Assembly (NCBI RefSeq): GCF_023703085.1
Contig: NZ_JAMQJY010000003.1
Location: 325,450-389,449, forward strand
Source: Alkalicoccobacillus plakortidis
Lineage (GTDB): Bacteria; Bacillota; Bacilli; Bacillales; Bacillaceae_D
Reading direction: 5' to 3'
DNA: 64,000 bases
Positions 40,976 through 51,119 of this stretch are shown in pieces; within the stretch, counting starts at the first letter, position 1, and every line of letters starts with the position of its first letter. A program made the translations under genes and the position numbers. Below the pieces are notes generated by a model. The model searched no databases. It worked only from the letters and a program-made list of their open reading frames with translations, and had not been told where the DNA came from.

Positions 40976-42595
40976 TTAGTTATTCATAAGTACTTTCTGC
41001 ACAATTGCTTGTCTGAGCTGTTGTTTACTAACCTTACCTACTCCTGTTTCAGGAAAAGAGTCTACAAAGTGAACCACATCAGGGATTTTATAATCGGCAA
41101 GCCCTTTGCTTCGTAAGTAGGCTTTGACTTCCTTTGCTTCTATGGTGAAGCTTTTATTTAAAATGATATAAGCGCAAACTCGTTCGCCTAGATAGTCATC
41201 TGGTATAGCAACGATTGCCGCATCGAAAATTGTTTCATGAGCAAGTAATTGATTTTCAACCTCTTCAGCGGCCACTTTCTCCCCACCTCGATTAATTTGG
41301 TCTTTCATTCGCCCTTGAACGATGAGATAACCATCATCTGTCACACTCGCAACATCACCAGTTTTATAGAACCCATCTTGAGAAAACGACTTACGATTAT
41401 GATCATCTGCCTTAAAGTAACCAGGGATCGTGTATGGCCCTCGTGTCCATAATTCTCCAGCTATATTAAGTCCAAGATCATTCTCATGCTCATCTACAAT
41501 ACGAATTTCATCGTACTCTGACATCGGTTTCCCCTGCGTATAGAGAATTTTGTCCTCTGAATCCGTTAAGCGAGTGTAATTCACCAAGCCTTCAGCCATG
41601 CCGAATACCTGCTGGAGTGTACATTGGAAAGCAGGACCGATTCGTTTAGCCACTTCTGCACTACACTTCGCCCCTCCCACTTGAATGACCTGAAGGCTCG
41701 ACAGATCTTCCTTACGATGTTTAACCGCTTCTAGCCAAACAAGCGCAAGAGGCGGAACCAAAGCTGTAATCGTTACCTGTTCTTTTTCAATTAATTGAAA
41801 CGCCTCATCCGCTGAGCCTGAATCAGCTAACACGATTCGTCCTCCACCAAGTAACAAACCAAGTACACCCGGTGAACTGAGCGGGTAGTTATGAGCAACT
41901 GGTAGAACCGCAAGATACACACTCTCTTCATTGATGCCGCATAACTCATTGCTGCGTCTGACGCTGTAATAATAATCGTTATGTGTACGAGGAATTAATT
42001 TTGGCAGACCCGTACTACCTCCTGATAGTTGAAGAAAGGCATATGAATCAGGATCCACCTTCACTTGAAGGTCCGTTTCACCCTCAAACTGTCCCGTTTC
42101 AACTAATCCATCCATCTCATCAAAAGAAAAAATATGGACCAGCTCTGGGCAACTTTCCTTCACCTCATGAGCCAAACTTACATAGTCAAACCCCGTCCGC
42201 TTTTCAGACGTGAGATAGGCAACGGCCTCAACATGCATAGCAATATGAGAGATCTCATGAAAGCGATGCGATGGCAGGCAAAACACTGGCAAAACGCCAA
42301 TCTTAAATAACGCAAATACCCCCTCAAAAAAAGCAAACGAGTTAGGAAGCTGTACAATCACCTTATCCCCTTGTTTTAAACCAAATGCCAACAAAGCTTT
42401 AGCAGACCTCTCCACTCGATGATTAAGCTCAGCATATGTCAAATGTTGCCCGTGCCACGTTAGTGCCACCTTATCGGGATGAATACGTGCAAGACGTGTG
42501 AGCATCTCTCCAAACGTCTCATTCTCCCAAAGACCTAATTCCTTATATCGCTTCACACGCTTTTGATCCCACAATGGAAACCCATCACTATTCAT
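40976..42595 (-). CDS. dhbE: 2,3-dihydroxybenzoate-AMP ligase, DhbE-like
   Basis: 539-residue standalone adenylation enzyme that activates dihydroxybenzoate and loads it onto the DhbB carrier. Core motifs: SGGSTGLPKLIPRTHNDY (about 191), FGMAEGLVNYTRL, YKTGDVA, and the C-terminal catalytic Lys in VGKVSKQQLR. The start at 42595 has AGGAGG eight bases upstream. It overlaps the end of dhbC once that gene is corrected. Confidence 0.93.
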   Translation of the reverse strand: MNSDGFPLWDQKRVKRYKELGLWENETFGEMLTRLARIHPDKVALTWHGQHLTYAELNHRVERSAKALLAFGLKQGDKVIVQLPNSFAFFEGVFALFKIGVLPVFCLPSHRFHEISHIAMHVEAVAYLTSEKRTGFDYVSLAHEVKESCPELVHIFSFDEMDGLVETGQFEGETDLQVKVDPDSYAFLQLSGGSTGLPKLIPRTHNDYYYSVRRSNELCGINEESVYLAVLPVAHNYPLSSPGVLGLLLGGGRIVLADSGSADEAFQLIEKEQVTITALVPPLALVWLEAVKHRKEDLSSLQVIQVGGAKCSAEVAKRIGPAFQCTLQQVFGMAEGLVNYTRLTDSEDKILYTQGKPMSEYDEIRIVDEHENDLGLNIAGELWTRGPYTIPGYFKADDHNRKSFSQDGFYKTGDVASVTDDGYLIVQGRMKDQINRGGEKVAAEEVENQLLAHETIFDAAIVAIPDDYLGERVCAYIILNKSFTIEAKEVKAYLRSKGLADYKIPDVVHFVDSFPETGVGKVSKQQLRQAIVQKVLMNN

Positions 42596-43791
42596 CACTC
42601 AGACCTCCTTTATTTGCACATTCAAGTGCTTGTAACATCGTTTGAAACTTCGCATGTGTCTCTTCCGCTTCTTCTCTAGGATCCGAGCTTGCAACGATAC
42701 CTGCTCCAAGCAAACAACTCTACTTGCTCTGTTGACACTTCTGCGCAACGAATGGCAATCGCCCATTCTCCATCACCAGCAGCATTTTCCAAGCCAACAA
42801 GTCCAGTGAAAAATGCTCTGTCTTCTTGTTCAATTTCTTTGATCTTCGCTGCTGCTTGGTCTCGCGAGAATCCGCAAACAGCTTGTGTTGGATGCAGTAT
42901 CTTAGCAAGCGCACTAGCTGATTGATATTCGTTTTTTGGAACCGCCGTAATATATGTGGAAAGATGCCACATCGTTTTAGTTGCAATGACGGAAGGCTGA
43001 TCCGGCACTTTAATGTCCTTGCAGATCGGCCTAAGCTGGTCGATAATCGCATCAACCACAAACGCATGCTCATGCAAATCCTTTTCTGAACTCATCAACT
43101 CTTCCGCAAGTCGAACATCTTGTTTAGGATCACTTGTTCTTGGACGTGAACCCGCCAATGGATTAATTGAGAGTTGATTTCCTTTTTTGCGCACAAGTAG
43201 CTCTGGACTCGCTCCCATTAAAGTCGTTTGTTCACTATGCCTACCCTCAAGATCCACCGCAAATGTAAAACCTGCCTGATTAACACTCGCAAGGTTCGTT
43301 AGAATTTTTGTGCGATCTACGGTTCCATTGGTAATCAGCTGCAGCCTTCGTCCCAGCACAATTTTTTCAATTGCCCCTTTATTAATCTCAGCAACTCCCT
43401 TTTCAACCATTTGTTCATACATGTTCCTTTTAGGTATCTCCTCCCACTCAATCTCACCGGATATCGCAGCTAGTTCACTCGGTTCACCACAATTTACACC
43501 CGACTCCTTCTGAACTTTTAATGGAATATGTAAAAATGGCTTTTGCTCACGATTAAAAGGAATGGCTCCTACAATGACCGGATCTTTTATCCCTTGTTTA
43601 CTTGCGGTATCAAATGCCAAAGCTAGCCTTGTAGAAAATTCGCGATCATTCATCGGAACCGCATCAACCATTAATCCAACACCCTCGGAGCGTATCGTGC
43701 CTTCTGAACTTTTATAAAAAAATGGATGATTTCGGCTATCATACGATTCAAGCAATGACTCTTTTTTTTCTGTATTCAAACTCGAAAACAT
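42588..43791 (-). CDS. dhbC: Isochorismate synthase, DhbC-like (frameshifted)
   Basis: Converts chorismate to isochorismate, first step of dihydroxybenzoate synthesis. 400 residues after correction. Seen are KIVLGRR, the chorismate-binding-enzyme block GSRPRTSDPKQD and the C-terminal CGFSRDQA and EDRAFFTGLVG. The frame breaks at CCAAGC 42706-42711; CCAGC restores FAGAGIVASSDPREEAEET, the expected C-terminus, ending at 42588 across the dhbE start. AGGAGGG precedes the ATG. Confidence 0.92.
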
Positions 43792-43810
43792 ACTTATACC
43801 CTCCTATTCG

Positions 43811-44582
43811 TTAGACACCAAGTGTGGCTCCACCATCAACGCATAGTTCCTGCATTGTGATATGCCCCGCTTGATCAGATAGCAAAAAAGAAACAGTCCC
43901 TGCTATATCCCGTACATCAGCAACCTTTTGAAGTGGAATACCTGTTTTAAAATGATCAAGCGATCCAACAATCAGTTCGTCGTAGAACCCAGAATGACTA
44001 TGCATCTGAGTAAGCATGTTTGTTTTAGTCGACCCTGGGTGCACAATATTGCAACGAATCTTAGAAGAAGCAAGTTCAAGACCTAGGCATTTTGTCACCA
44101 TTGTCGCCGCCGCTTTACTAGGCGAATAAGCGCCCATATTCATTCTCGGTAGCTTAGAAGCATTCGAGGCAATCGTCACAAATGATCCTCCACCTTTTGC
44201 GAACAATGGTATCGTAGCTCGCGCAATGTGGAACAACCCCTTCACATTTACATCAAAGGATTCAGTCCAATCATCATCTGTGATCGTAAGCACCCCACCC
44301 AACTTAAGAACACCAAGCCACATAAACTACACCATCAATCATTTGTTCACACTCACGAATCTGTTGAATCGCTCTCTCAACCTCCACTTTCGAACGAACA
44401 TCCACTTTATGAATCATTGTGCTCGGTATACGTAATTCAGTTGCCATTTCACTTAATGCAGCTCCATCTATGTCCGTAATCAAAACAGTATGACCTTCGG
44501 AAGAAAGAAGGCGGCTGATCTCAGCCCCAATCCCATTAGCTCCTCCAACAACAAGGTACGTTTTACGATTAACCGAAGTCAT
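43811..44582 (-). CDS. dhbA: 2,3-dihydro-2,3-dihydroxybenzoate dehydrogenase, DhbA-like (frameshifted)
   Basis: SDR-family enzyme giving 2,3-dihydroxybenzoate. 256 residues when corrected. VVGGANGIG cofactor motif near the start, YSPSK catalytic Tyr/Lys, C-terminal ITMQELCVDGGATLGV. The frame breaks at CCAAGC 44313-44318; CCAGC restores VAGVLKLGG. The start at 44582 is preferred; an in-frame ATG at 44597 is also possible. First gene of the dhb operon, behind two Fur boxes. Confidence 0.92.
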
Positions 44583-44604
44583 ATCCACCATCCTCACGCC
44601 TAAT

Positions 44605-44619
44605 TGAAAACAATTATCA
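44605..44619 (-). promoter_or_regulatory. Fur box, dhb operon, proximal
   Basis: TGAAAACAATTATCA matches the 7-1-7 Fur consensus with two mismatches, between the promoter and dhbA. Confidence 0.65.
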
Positions 44620-44633
44620 GTAATTCGTTAATA

Positions 44634-44662
44634 ATGATAATCATTTTCAATTAAATACGCAA
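44634..44662 (-). promoter_or_regulatory. dhb operon promoter
   Basis: On the minus strand TTGCGT (44657-44662) and TATCAT (44634-44639) are 17 bases apart, a sigma-A type spacing. The -10 is inside the distal Fur box, which would give direct repression. Confidence 0.6.
44635..44649 (-). promoter_or_regulatory. Fur box, dhb operon, distal
   Basis: TGATAATCATTTTCA matches TGATAATNATTATCA with a single mismatch. Confidence 0.88.
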
Positions 44663-44998
44663 ATCCACTAAAGCAATACAGTAAATGACCAATCTCAAAT
44701 TATGACAATTAGAAAGGATAAAAGTTTAGATGTTTTCACCGATATATAGTATTAAAATTCGCATTTTCATTTCTAAAATCAATGATGATGTATTCTTTTT
44801 TGAGACTAATGGCTCAAAATGTGTGGTAGCGTATGTTTGAGGGAATAAAATGCTTTAAAGGTTTTCGAAGAAGTCGTGATAAACAAGCATGACTTCTTGA
44901 TAAATGCGGAGGGAATCTAAGTAGAAATTTCAAGCGAACTTTCTTACACTTGAATTCTAGTAAAAATGTTCATTTTTATTTCCGATTGTCAGATTACG
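44663..44998. other. Intergenic, nothing recognised
   Basis: AT-rich sequence upstream of the dhb promoter; no gene, operator or hairpin that I can support. Confidence 0.5.
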
Positions 44999-45180
44999 CA
45001 TTTGTATCTTGCTAAATTAGACGATCTTCTTGTTGTAACGAACCAACTTCTTATTATCTGGCTCTACGTCTGGGTATCTATCAGATTGGTCTGGATTAAA
45101 AAGCGATTCCTGTTGTTAACGTAGCCTGTTTCTTGCTATTACCTCTATCCGTCGTGGTTGTTTATTGTTTTTTCTTGGTA
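44999..45180. repeat. Degenerate phased CTTG array
   Basis: CTTG, CTTA or CTGG recurs at 45008, 45029, 45050, 45070, 45091, 45110, 45132 and 45174, with one weaker unit near 45152: a period of about 21 bases. It ends next to the terminator of the DinB gene. Confidence 0.45.
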
Positions 45181-45192
45181 ATGCCGTAAAAG

Positions 45193-45230
45193 ACAAAAAA
45201 AATAACCCAGCTTGGCTAAAGTGGGTTACT
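45193..45230 (-). terminator. Terminator of the DinB-like gene
   Basis: On the minus strand AGTAACCCA and TGGGTTATT pair, followed by a T-run. A CCAAGC sits in the loop. Confidence 0.8.
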
Positions 45231-45687
45231 TTTCTACTTTTGATGATAGGTATTCGTCAATTTGTACAAAATGGTGATGATCGTGTTTCACAAAAATCTT
45301 CACAAAGCTTTCTGGGGAAAAAGCTCGTTTGCCCCCACCTATCGTGAATCTAGTTTTAGTATCAAGTTGGGCAAGAGCTCCGATTATCTCCTGTCTTTTT
45401 TCAATAAATAGTTTAATGATTTCTTGAACTGATTTGCCCTGCAAACCTTGCAAGGCTTGGACATTTTGTGAATCATGATCAGGAAATCCTGGAAGGTCCG
45501 CACCTTGAGACATATTGCTCACCATATGCTGTAGATTATAGTTATCCCATCCATACAGATGTCCCACAATTTCTCTAATGGACCAAGCACCTTCTTTAAT
45601 CGGAGTGACTAACAGCTGCTCGTCTATTTGCTTTAAACTCGCGATTTTATCTAATGATTTTTGATATTGATCTAGGTTTTTGTTCAT
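45226..45687 (-). CDS. DinB/DfsB-family protein
   Basis: 153-residue four-helix-bundle protein of the DinB superfamily. His residues in IVGHLYGWDNY and the C-terminal KHDHHHFVQIDEYL are the metal-binding positions. The start at 45687 is set by AAGGGATGG. Members include bacillithiol transferases and uncharacterised stress proteins; a thiol-transferase role is possible. Last of three or four tightly packed minus-strand genes. Confidence 0.8.
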   Translation of the reverse strand: MNKNLDQYQKSLDKIASLKQIDEQLLVTPIKEGAWSIREIVGHLYGWDNYNLQHMVSNMSQGADLPGFPDHDSQNVQALQGLQGKSVQEIIKLFIEKRQEIIGALAQLDTKTRFTIGGGKRAFSPESFVKIFVKHDHHHFVQIDEYLSSKVEK

Positions 45688-45703
45688 TAAACCATCCCTT
45701 CGT

Positions 45704-46148
45704 CTAATAAACTTTTCTTTGAAATCCACGCATAATTCTTTCTAGTGGTACCCAAGCCAATAAGCTGCGGAGTACCCCAACCAGGCGCACCTTCTAGATT
45801 TTCAACATCAAGATAATTGTCAATCCTCACCTTGTCCCAAGCATGAATCATCTCTCCGTTGCCAATTGATAAGCCTACATGTCCCCAATTCCTATGCTCA
45901 CCATTAATAGGTCCTGAGCAATTATAAAATACAAAAGAACCTTTAGCAGGAGTACCAGTATTCATAGTGTCGCTATACAAATCGGCAGACTCCTTGGCAC
46001 TGTCTCCGCCAAAAATCTCAATATTATTGCTTCTCTCTAACGCATCCTCCACAAAAGCCAAACATATAAAAGCATACTCTACTGATCCCAAATGACTTTT
46101 TGCCCACTCTATAGCATGATCACTATACTCGCTAAAGTTTATGTCCAT
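45704..46148 (-). CDS. NlpC/P60- or CHAP-like amidase-fold protein (frameshifted C-terminus)
   Basis: Protein with the Cys-His layout of NlpC/P60 or CHAP enzymes: a Cys in FICLAFV, GSFVFYNCS, WGHVGLSIGNGEMIHAW. No signal peptide. As read, the frame runs on to 45687 into the DinB gene. Reading CCAAGC at 45752-45757 as CCAGC gives a natural end (IGWVPLERIMRGF) with TAG at 45704, 147 residues, clearing the DinB ribosome site. I prefer that end. The gene start overlaps the acetyltransferase stop. Confidence 0.7.
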
Positions 46149-46732
46149 TATTCAGTTCCTTTGAAATTGGCATTTTTAATGGAATAGATGACCATATCTC
46201 TAAATTGACCTTTGATATAATATTGTTCTTTTAGTACCCCTTCTAATTCCATACCTAGCTTCTGAAGAACACTTGCTGATTGAACATTTTCGGTCATACA
46301 TGGTGCTTTAATGATGTTTAGATTCATGTGTTCAAATCCAAAACGAGTAACTTCTTTTGCTGCCTCTAAAATGAGTCCTTTGCCCCAAAAGTCCCTTGAT
46401 AAAATAAATCCAATCTCTGCGCGATAGTGCTGCGGATACCATGTAACAAAATCAAATGTACCGATGACCTTACTTGTCTCTTTACATTCAATTGCCCACG
46501 GAGCTAGTTTGCCTGATTCGTATTGCTTCATGATAAACGCAATAAATTGATGGGTATCCTCAATGGTCTGATGGGTTTGCCAGGGAACATACTTTGATAC
46601 ATCAGGAACAGAGGTATACTCAAACATATCTTCTGCATCATCTACAGTGACCTTTCTTAGAATTAGCCGCTCTGTTTCCAAGGGTGGTAAGTCATAAAAT
46701 ACATCTGAAACCTTCAATCGATCAACCCCCAT
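46148..46732 (-). CDS. GNAT acetyltransferase, RimJ/RimL type
   Basis: 194-residue GNAT-fold enzyme (TERLILRKVTVDDAEDMF at the start, acetyl-CoA site region RDFWGKGLILEAAKEV about residue 112, C-terminal NVQSASVLQKLGMELEG). Similar to ribosomal-protein or antibiotic N-acetyltransferases; substrate unknown. AAGGA lies in the end of the upstream gene, so the genes are coupled. Confidence 0.87.
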   Translation of the reverse strand: MGVDRLKVSDVFYDLPPLETERLILRKVTVDDAEDMFEYTSVPDVSKYVPWQTHQTIEDTHQFIAFIMKQYESGKLAPWAIECKETSKVIGTFDFVTWYPQHYRAEIGFILSRDFWGKGLILEAAKEVTRFGFEHMNLNIIKAPCMTENVQSASVLQKLGMELEGVLKEQYYIKGQFRDMVIYSIKNANFKGTE

Positions 46733-46736
46733 TCAT

Positions 46737-47186
46737 CTAATCCTTATTAATCCTTTTAATAAGTTGCCTTAATGCACCAAGATGATAAGCCGAGTGAGCT
46801 AAATTGGCAAAAATGATTGTTAAGGCAATGGATGAGAGTTCCCGATGTTCTATTAATTCAATGAGCTCGTTATATTCACGCTCAAGCCCTTTTTGTATCT
46901 CATTCCATTCTTCCTCATCAACCTGTTTGATTTTCCAGCTTATACTCCAGTCTTTTTCTTGATCAACGTTTTTAATTGTGTTCTTACACACGGTTATGTG
47001 GTACATCGTATGATGCGTATGGGCTGCAATGGTTGTCCCGTCTATATCTAAGGAGGCCTCCCTCGCAGAAATTCGACTAACTGTACCTATTAAACCAGAC
47101 TCTTTTTTCGCTTCAGTGTACCAGCTGCTATTGCCTTCGGGTCCATAAAATGTTTCTTGTAGGATGGTTTTGATTTCATTTTTCAT
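46737..47186 (-). CDS. DinB-like protein
   Basis: 149-residue protein with a DinB-like pattern: HTHHTMYHITV in the middle and NLAHSAYHLGALRQL at the C-terminus give a plausible three-His metal site. AAGGAGAG upstream. First of the group ending in the other DinB gene. Function unknown. Confidence 0.75.
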   Translation of the reverse strand: MKNEIKTILQETFYGPEGNSSWYTEAKKESGLIGTVSRISAREASLDIDGTTIAAHTHHTMYHITVCKNTIKNVDQEKDWSISWKIKQVDEEEWNEIQKGLEREYNELIELIEHRELSSIALTIIFANLAHSAYHLGALRQLIKRINKD

Positions 47187-47276
47187 GAATATCTCTCCTT
47201 ATGCCTATTCAAGTTATTTGATGATTATCCCTCATTTACCCCAGCATCATTGGAACAAACTGTTTAATACATATCC

Positions 47277-47528
47277 TTACTTTTCACCATGATGTTCCTT
47301 TATTTCCTCTTCCATTGATTGTCGCTTTACGAGATTGGTTTTGTTTAAAATACCAAGGTACTTATGAGGTCTGCACAAAAAGCATCCACAATGAATTTTC
47401 CCCTTATGAAACCGTCCTGGTTCATCCTTACCAAATCCGTTGTGAAATCTTCGCTTTACAATTTTACATTTCCGCTTAATCACACGTGCTCGATGATGCC
47501 GGTAATATCCTCGATTTCTTCTTGCCAT
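47277..47528 (-). CDS. Small basic Cys/His-rich protein
   Basis: 83-residue protein, very basic in the first half (RRNRGYYRHHRARVIKRK), with HCGCFLCRPHK in the middle that could bind zinc, and an acidic tail. AGGGGG precedes the ATG. It resembles conserved short proteins with GFGKDEPGR and CxC...H motifs of unknown function, perhaps nucleic-acid binding. Confidence 0.7.
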   Translation of the reverse strand: MARRNRGYYRHHRARVIKRKCKIVKRRFHNGFGKDEPGRFHKGKIHCGCFLCRPHKYLGILNKTNLVKRQSMEEEIKEHHGEK

Positions 47529-47664
47529 TTACAGTAACCCCCTTGAGTGTAAAACCGACCATAGAGGAAGCTCAAGAGTCTTTCCTCCCCTACAGGCCGG
47601 TTATGATCAATGGGGTTTGTTTTAGATTATTCATTCCTTTTCACCTCAAATTCTTTTTAATCGA

Positions 47665-48066
47665 TTACTCATCAGCTACTTCAATATCATAAGCCGACAT
47701 TCTACCGGGATTTGACTCTCTAATATAATCACCATAAACACGTACTTTTTGATTGATGTTTATTGAGTGAAATAGGCTCTGATCTACTACATTTTTATGT
47801 TTTGAAACGATAATCGTTTCCGAACCATAGTCAGAGAGGACAAAGCCTGTTATTCTCCCTTTTATGCTGACTGGTTCTCCCGCTAACCAAATAGAGTTGA
47901 AGCCTTTAGAGACAACATAACCATCTATCATCAAAGAATGATCTGGACGTTCTGTTAATTGAGTCGAACTGATCTCTTGATGTGCACTTTCTCTAGTAAA
48001 CAAAAATAATAACCAAATCAATGATAATGCCATAAATAATCTCTTATAAGGTGGAACCTGAGTCAT
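47665..48066 (-). CDS. Membrane-anchored or secreted YobA-like protein (DUF3221?)
   Basis: 133-residue product with an N-terminal hydrophobic helix (about residues 8-26) and a beta-rich domain: MIDGYVVSKGFNSIWLAGEP and KVRVYGDYIRESNPGRMSA recall DUF3221/YobA proteins. The start at 48066 has AGGGGTG upstream. The family match is tentative. Confidence 0.55.
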   Translation of the reverse strand: MTQVPPYKRLFMALSLIWLLFLFTRESAHQEISSTQLTERPDHSLMIDGYVVSKGFNSIWLAGEPVSIKGRITGFVLSDYGSETIIVSKHKNVVDQSLFHSININQKVRVYGDYIRESNPGRMSAYDIEVADE

Positions 48067-48142
48067 ATCAAACACCCCTTCAGACAATTTTATCCAAAGG
48101 GGCGCATATTCGCAAGATAACTATATGATGATCTTTTACTTA

Positions 48143-49627
48143 TTACCCAATTGTTAATACGCCAACAGACATCGGTGGTAAACGTAATTCTATCTGATGG
48201 TCACTAACAGTAAAATCATTGTAAGCAACAGGCTTCACTTGATCAGGATGTTCAAATGTATTGTGTGCATTTGTTTGATCAGCCGTTAGAATTCTTCCTG
48301 TTATTTCACCGAGGTTCTTCTCAATACCTCTAAGATCAATTTGAATAGAAGTTGAGTTCTGATGGTCTACATGACAGAAGCTGACATGGATCTGGCCATC
48401 CTTCATAGAAGCCGAGACACTCACAGATGGGAGCTGTTCGCCATTAAGTTCATATAGACTACTAGAAACATCTATATCTAACTTCACAGCATCCTGATGA
48501 ACTTTAAACATTTCAAAAACATGATAGGTTGGAGTGAGAATCATCTTCTCGCCTTCTGTTAGAATCATCGCTTGAAGAACATTGACTGTTTGAGCAATGT
48601 TAGCCATTTGAACACGTTCACTATGTTTGTGGAAAATGTGAAAGTGTAAACCAGCTACAAGTGAGTCACGAATGGTATTCTGTTGATAGAGGAAACCTGG
48701 ATTTGTTCCGGGTTCAACATCAAACCATGTTCCCCATTCATCTATAATTAATCCTACTCTCTTCTCTGGGTCATACTTGTCCATGATCGTAGAATGCTTC
48801 GTAATCAATTCATCCATATGCAGCGCTTTTTGCATAGTGATATACCATTCTTTTTCACTTGGATCTAAGGCCGAACCTTTTCCTTTGAAAAAGTCACCTG
48901 GAATCGTGTAGTAATGGAGACTTAGTCCATCCATCAACCAACCGGCTTCTCGCATTAATGTTTCTGTCCATCTATAATCGTCCACATTAGCTCCGCCAGC
49001 AATTTTGTATAGTTTATTTTCGCCATAATTACGCACATAGGTTTGATACTGACGATATAAATCTGCATAGAATTCGGGACGCATGTTTCCACCACATCCC
49101 CAATTTTCATTTCCTACGCCAAAATATTTGAGCTCCCATGATTTCTCTCGCCCATTCTCTTTTCTCCAATTAGCCATTGGGGATTCACCATCAAAGGTCA
49201 TGTACTCTACCCATTCCGACATCTCTTGCACCGTTCCGCTCCCCACATTACCACAAATGTATGGTTCCGTTTCAAGCATTTCACAAAGCATCATAAATTC
49301 GTGGGTACCAAAATGATTGTTTTCAACCACACCACCCCAATGGGTATTCACCATACGTTTTCGGCTTTCTCTTGGACCCACACCGTCCTTCCAATGATAC
49401 TCATCAGCAAAACAACCGCCCGGCCAACGTAATACAGGAATGTTCAAATTTTTCAAAGCTGCCACTACATCATTACGAATTCCGTTTGTGTGATCCATAC
49501 TAGAATCCTCACCAACCCAGAATCCTTCATAAATGCAACGACCTAAATGTTCAGCAAAATGACCATATATATTTTTATTAATTGTTCCTTTCTGAATATC
49601 TGTATTGATAACAACTTTTTGACTCAT
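48143..49627 (-). CDS. abfA: Alpha-N-arabinofuranosidase, GH51
   Basis: 494-residue intracellular enzyme releasing L-arabinose from arabino-oligosaccharides. GH51 features: [18 protein letters not shown] near the start, [17 protein letters not shown], the acid/base region [11 protein letters not shown] and the nucleophile Glu in [10 protein letters not shown]. The start at 49627 has AGGGAG upstream. Last gene of the araNPQ-abfA-type operon, as in B. subtilis. Confidence 0.93.
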   Translation of the reverse strand: MSQKVVINTDIQKGTINKNIYGHFAEHLGRCIYEGFWVGEDSSMDHTNGIRNDVVAALKNLNIPVLRWPGGCFADEYHWKDGVGPRESRKRMVNTHWGGVVENNHFGTHEFMMLCEMLETEPYICGNVGSGTVQEMSEWVEYMTFDGESPMANWRKENGREKSWELKYFGVGNENWGCGGNMRPEFYADLYRQYQTYVRNYGENKLYKIAGGANVDDYRWTETLMREAGWLMDGLSLHYYTIPGDFFKGKGSALDPSEKEWYITMQKALHMDELITKHSTIMDKYDPEKRVGLIIDEWGTWFDVEPGTNPGFLYQQNTIRDSLVAGLHFHIFHKHSERVQMANIAQTVNVLQAMILTEGEKMILTPTYHVFEMFKVHQDAVKLDIDVSSSLYELNGEQLPSVSVSASMKDGQIHVSFCHVDHQNSTSIQIDLRGIEKNLGEITGRILTADQTNAHNTFEHPDQVKPVAYNDFTVSDHQIELRLPPMSVGVLTIG

Positions 49628-49649
49628 CGTGAATCTCTCCCTCTTTGTG

Positions 49650-49666
49650 TTTAATAGAACGCTTTC
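49650..49666 (-). promoter_or_regulatory. Partial cre-like site before abfA
   Basis: TTGAAAGCGTTCTATT on the minus strand holds a perfect left half of a cre but a poor right half. It lies between the GH43 stop and the abfA start. Confidence 0.35.
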
Positions 49667-49676
49667 AAAGATTCCT

Positions 49677-50642
49677 TTATTCTTTGTCATCCGGCACCGG
49701 TTCACCAAAGACCGGAAATCCTTCTTGATCCCACGTGATCACTTGGGCTCTTGTGTGCCTGTTTGGATCATACAAAGGGTCACCTGTTATTTCTTTATAA
49801 TTTCTCGCATGATAGATTAAAACATCCTGCTTCCCATCTTCGGAAACAGTAAAACTATTATGACCTGGACCGTACTGACCGGTTTGTTCATTTGTTGTCA
49901 TGATAGGTTCTGCTTGTTTGTGCCATGAAGATGCGTCCAAAAGTGGGCTACTCTCATCTGCTGATAAGATTCCCATGCAATAATGATGATTTGTAGCACT
50001 AGCTGAAAAGGAGATAAAAATCTTACCATTTCGTTTTATAACAGCTGGCCCTTCATTTACTAAGAAGCCAATCTTCTCCCAATCATATTCAGGCGTTGCA
50101 ATCATGACCTGCTCTCCCTTAATCGTCCAAGGATTCTCCAGTTCCGCAATATAAAGATTAGAATTCCCAACGATATCTGGATCCTTTTGTGGCCAAACTA
50201 AGTATGAAATACCTTTGTGCTCAAAATAGGTTGCATCTAATGCAAATGACTCCCACTTGGTTTTGATCTGTCCTTTTTCTATCCATTCACCCTCAAGCGG
50301 ATTCGCTGATTCGTTTTCAAGCACAAACATCCGGTGATCAAATAGTCCCTCTTTGGTATCTGTTGTTCTTGCCGCGGCGAAATTGATGTACCACTTTTGA
50401 TCAATAAAATGAATTTCTGGCGCCCATATATTCGCGCTCAAAGGTCCAGTCGCATACTTCCTCCAGACTACTTTAGTCTCCCCATCGCTTAATCCATTAA
50501 TAGTCTTGGATCTTCTTAACTCAATTCGATCATACTCGGGTACGGAAGCTGTCATATAATAATAACCATCCTCATGTTTATACACCCATGGATCAGCTCT
50601 TTGCTCGACTACAGGATTTTGATAAGGCATATTTGTATTCAT
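49677..50642 (-). CDS. GH43 family glycosidase (arabinofuranosidase/xylosidase type)
   Basis: 321-residue five-bladed beta-propeller enzyme without signal peptide. The catalytic Asp is in [10 protein letters not shown]; further conserved segments are [30 protein letters not shown] (general-acid Glu) and GPGHNSFTV. Likely exo-acting on arabino-oligosaccharides inside the cell, beside GH51 AbfA. The start at 50642 is selected for AGGAG nine bases upstream. Confidence 0.88.
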   Translation of the reverse strand: MNTNMPYQNPVVEQRADPWVYKHEDGYYYMTASVPEYDRIELRRSKTINGLSDGETKVVWRKYATGPLSANIWAPEIHFIDQKWYINFAAARTTDTKEGLFDHRMFVLENESANPLEGEWIEKGQIKTKWESFALDATYFEHKGISYLVWPQKDPDIVGNSNLYIAELENPWTIKGEQVMIATPEYDWEKIGFLVNEGPAVIKRNGKIFISFSASATNHHYCMGILSADESSPLLDASSWHKQAEPIMTTNEQTGQYGPGHNSFTVSEDGKQDVLIYHARNYKEITGDPLYDPNRHTRAQVITWDQEGFPVFGEPVPDDKE

Positions 50643-50659
50643 TTTCCCCACTCCTTCTC

Positions 50660-51091
50660 TTATTCGGGTGCCATCTCTTGCTGCGATAGTTTGATTGCTT
50701 TATTTTTTGCTAGATAAATAACTAGTGCGAATAAGACAATCAAAAATCCGATGATATCCATTGAAGCGACTAAGATTAGCCCCCACACAACCATCCAAAC
50801 GACAACACCTTTTTGAATGTGGTTATCCTTCATCTTCACTGCAACTACAAAGTTAATAACTGCACCTATCAACATGAAAATACCAAATAACATAATGACT
50901 TGAAGAACATTGTTCACCATTTGAGAGCCAGCAATCATTGTATTTAATTCTTGGCTCTCCAGTCTTGCAGCCCCTTCTTGATCAAACCAGTTATAATAAC
51001 TGAAAATGGTCAGTAAGGCTGTACACGCGTTCCACATTGAACCAACGATGAGTAACTTTCGTTCAATCCCTCTCTTGATCGTCACCATCAT
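50660..51091 (-). CDS. Four-TM membrane protein of the arabinan operon
   Basis: 143-residue protein with hydrophobic stretches near residues 10-30, 50-75, 90-105 and 105-130 and a basic/acidic tail. The start at 51091 has AAGGA upstream. No firm family; DUF4064-like proteins have similar layout. Located between the permease and glycosidase genes in one operon, so it may help oligosaccharide uptake, but this is only positional. Confidence 0.65.
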   Translation of the reverse strand: MMVTIKRGIERKLLIVGSMWNACTALLTIFSYYNWFDQEGAARLESQELNTMIAGSQMVNNVLQVIMLFGIFMLIGAVINFVVAVKMKDNHIQKGVVVWMVVWGLILVASMDIIGFLIVLFALVIYLAKNKAIKLSQQEMAPE

Positions 51092-51119
51092 GAATCCATC
51101 CTTTTTAACAAATTTGTTC

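Noticed and set aside
26064..44582. Programmed ribosomal frameshifting in the siderophore genes
   Set aside because: The slippery site would have to work in different codon phases and on sequences reading either CCAAGC or GCTTGG; unrelated genes show the same change.
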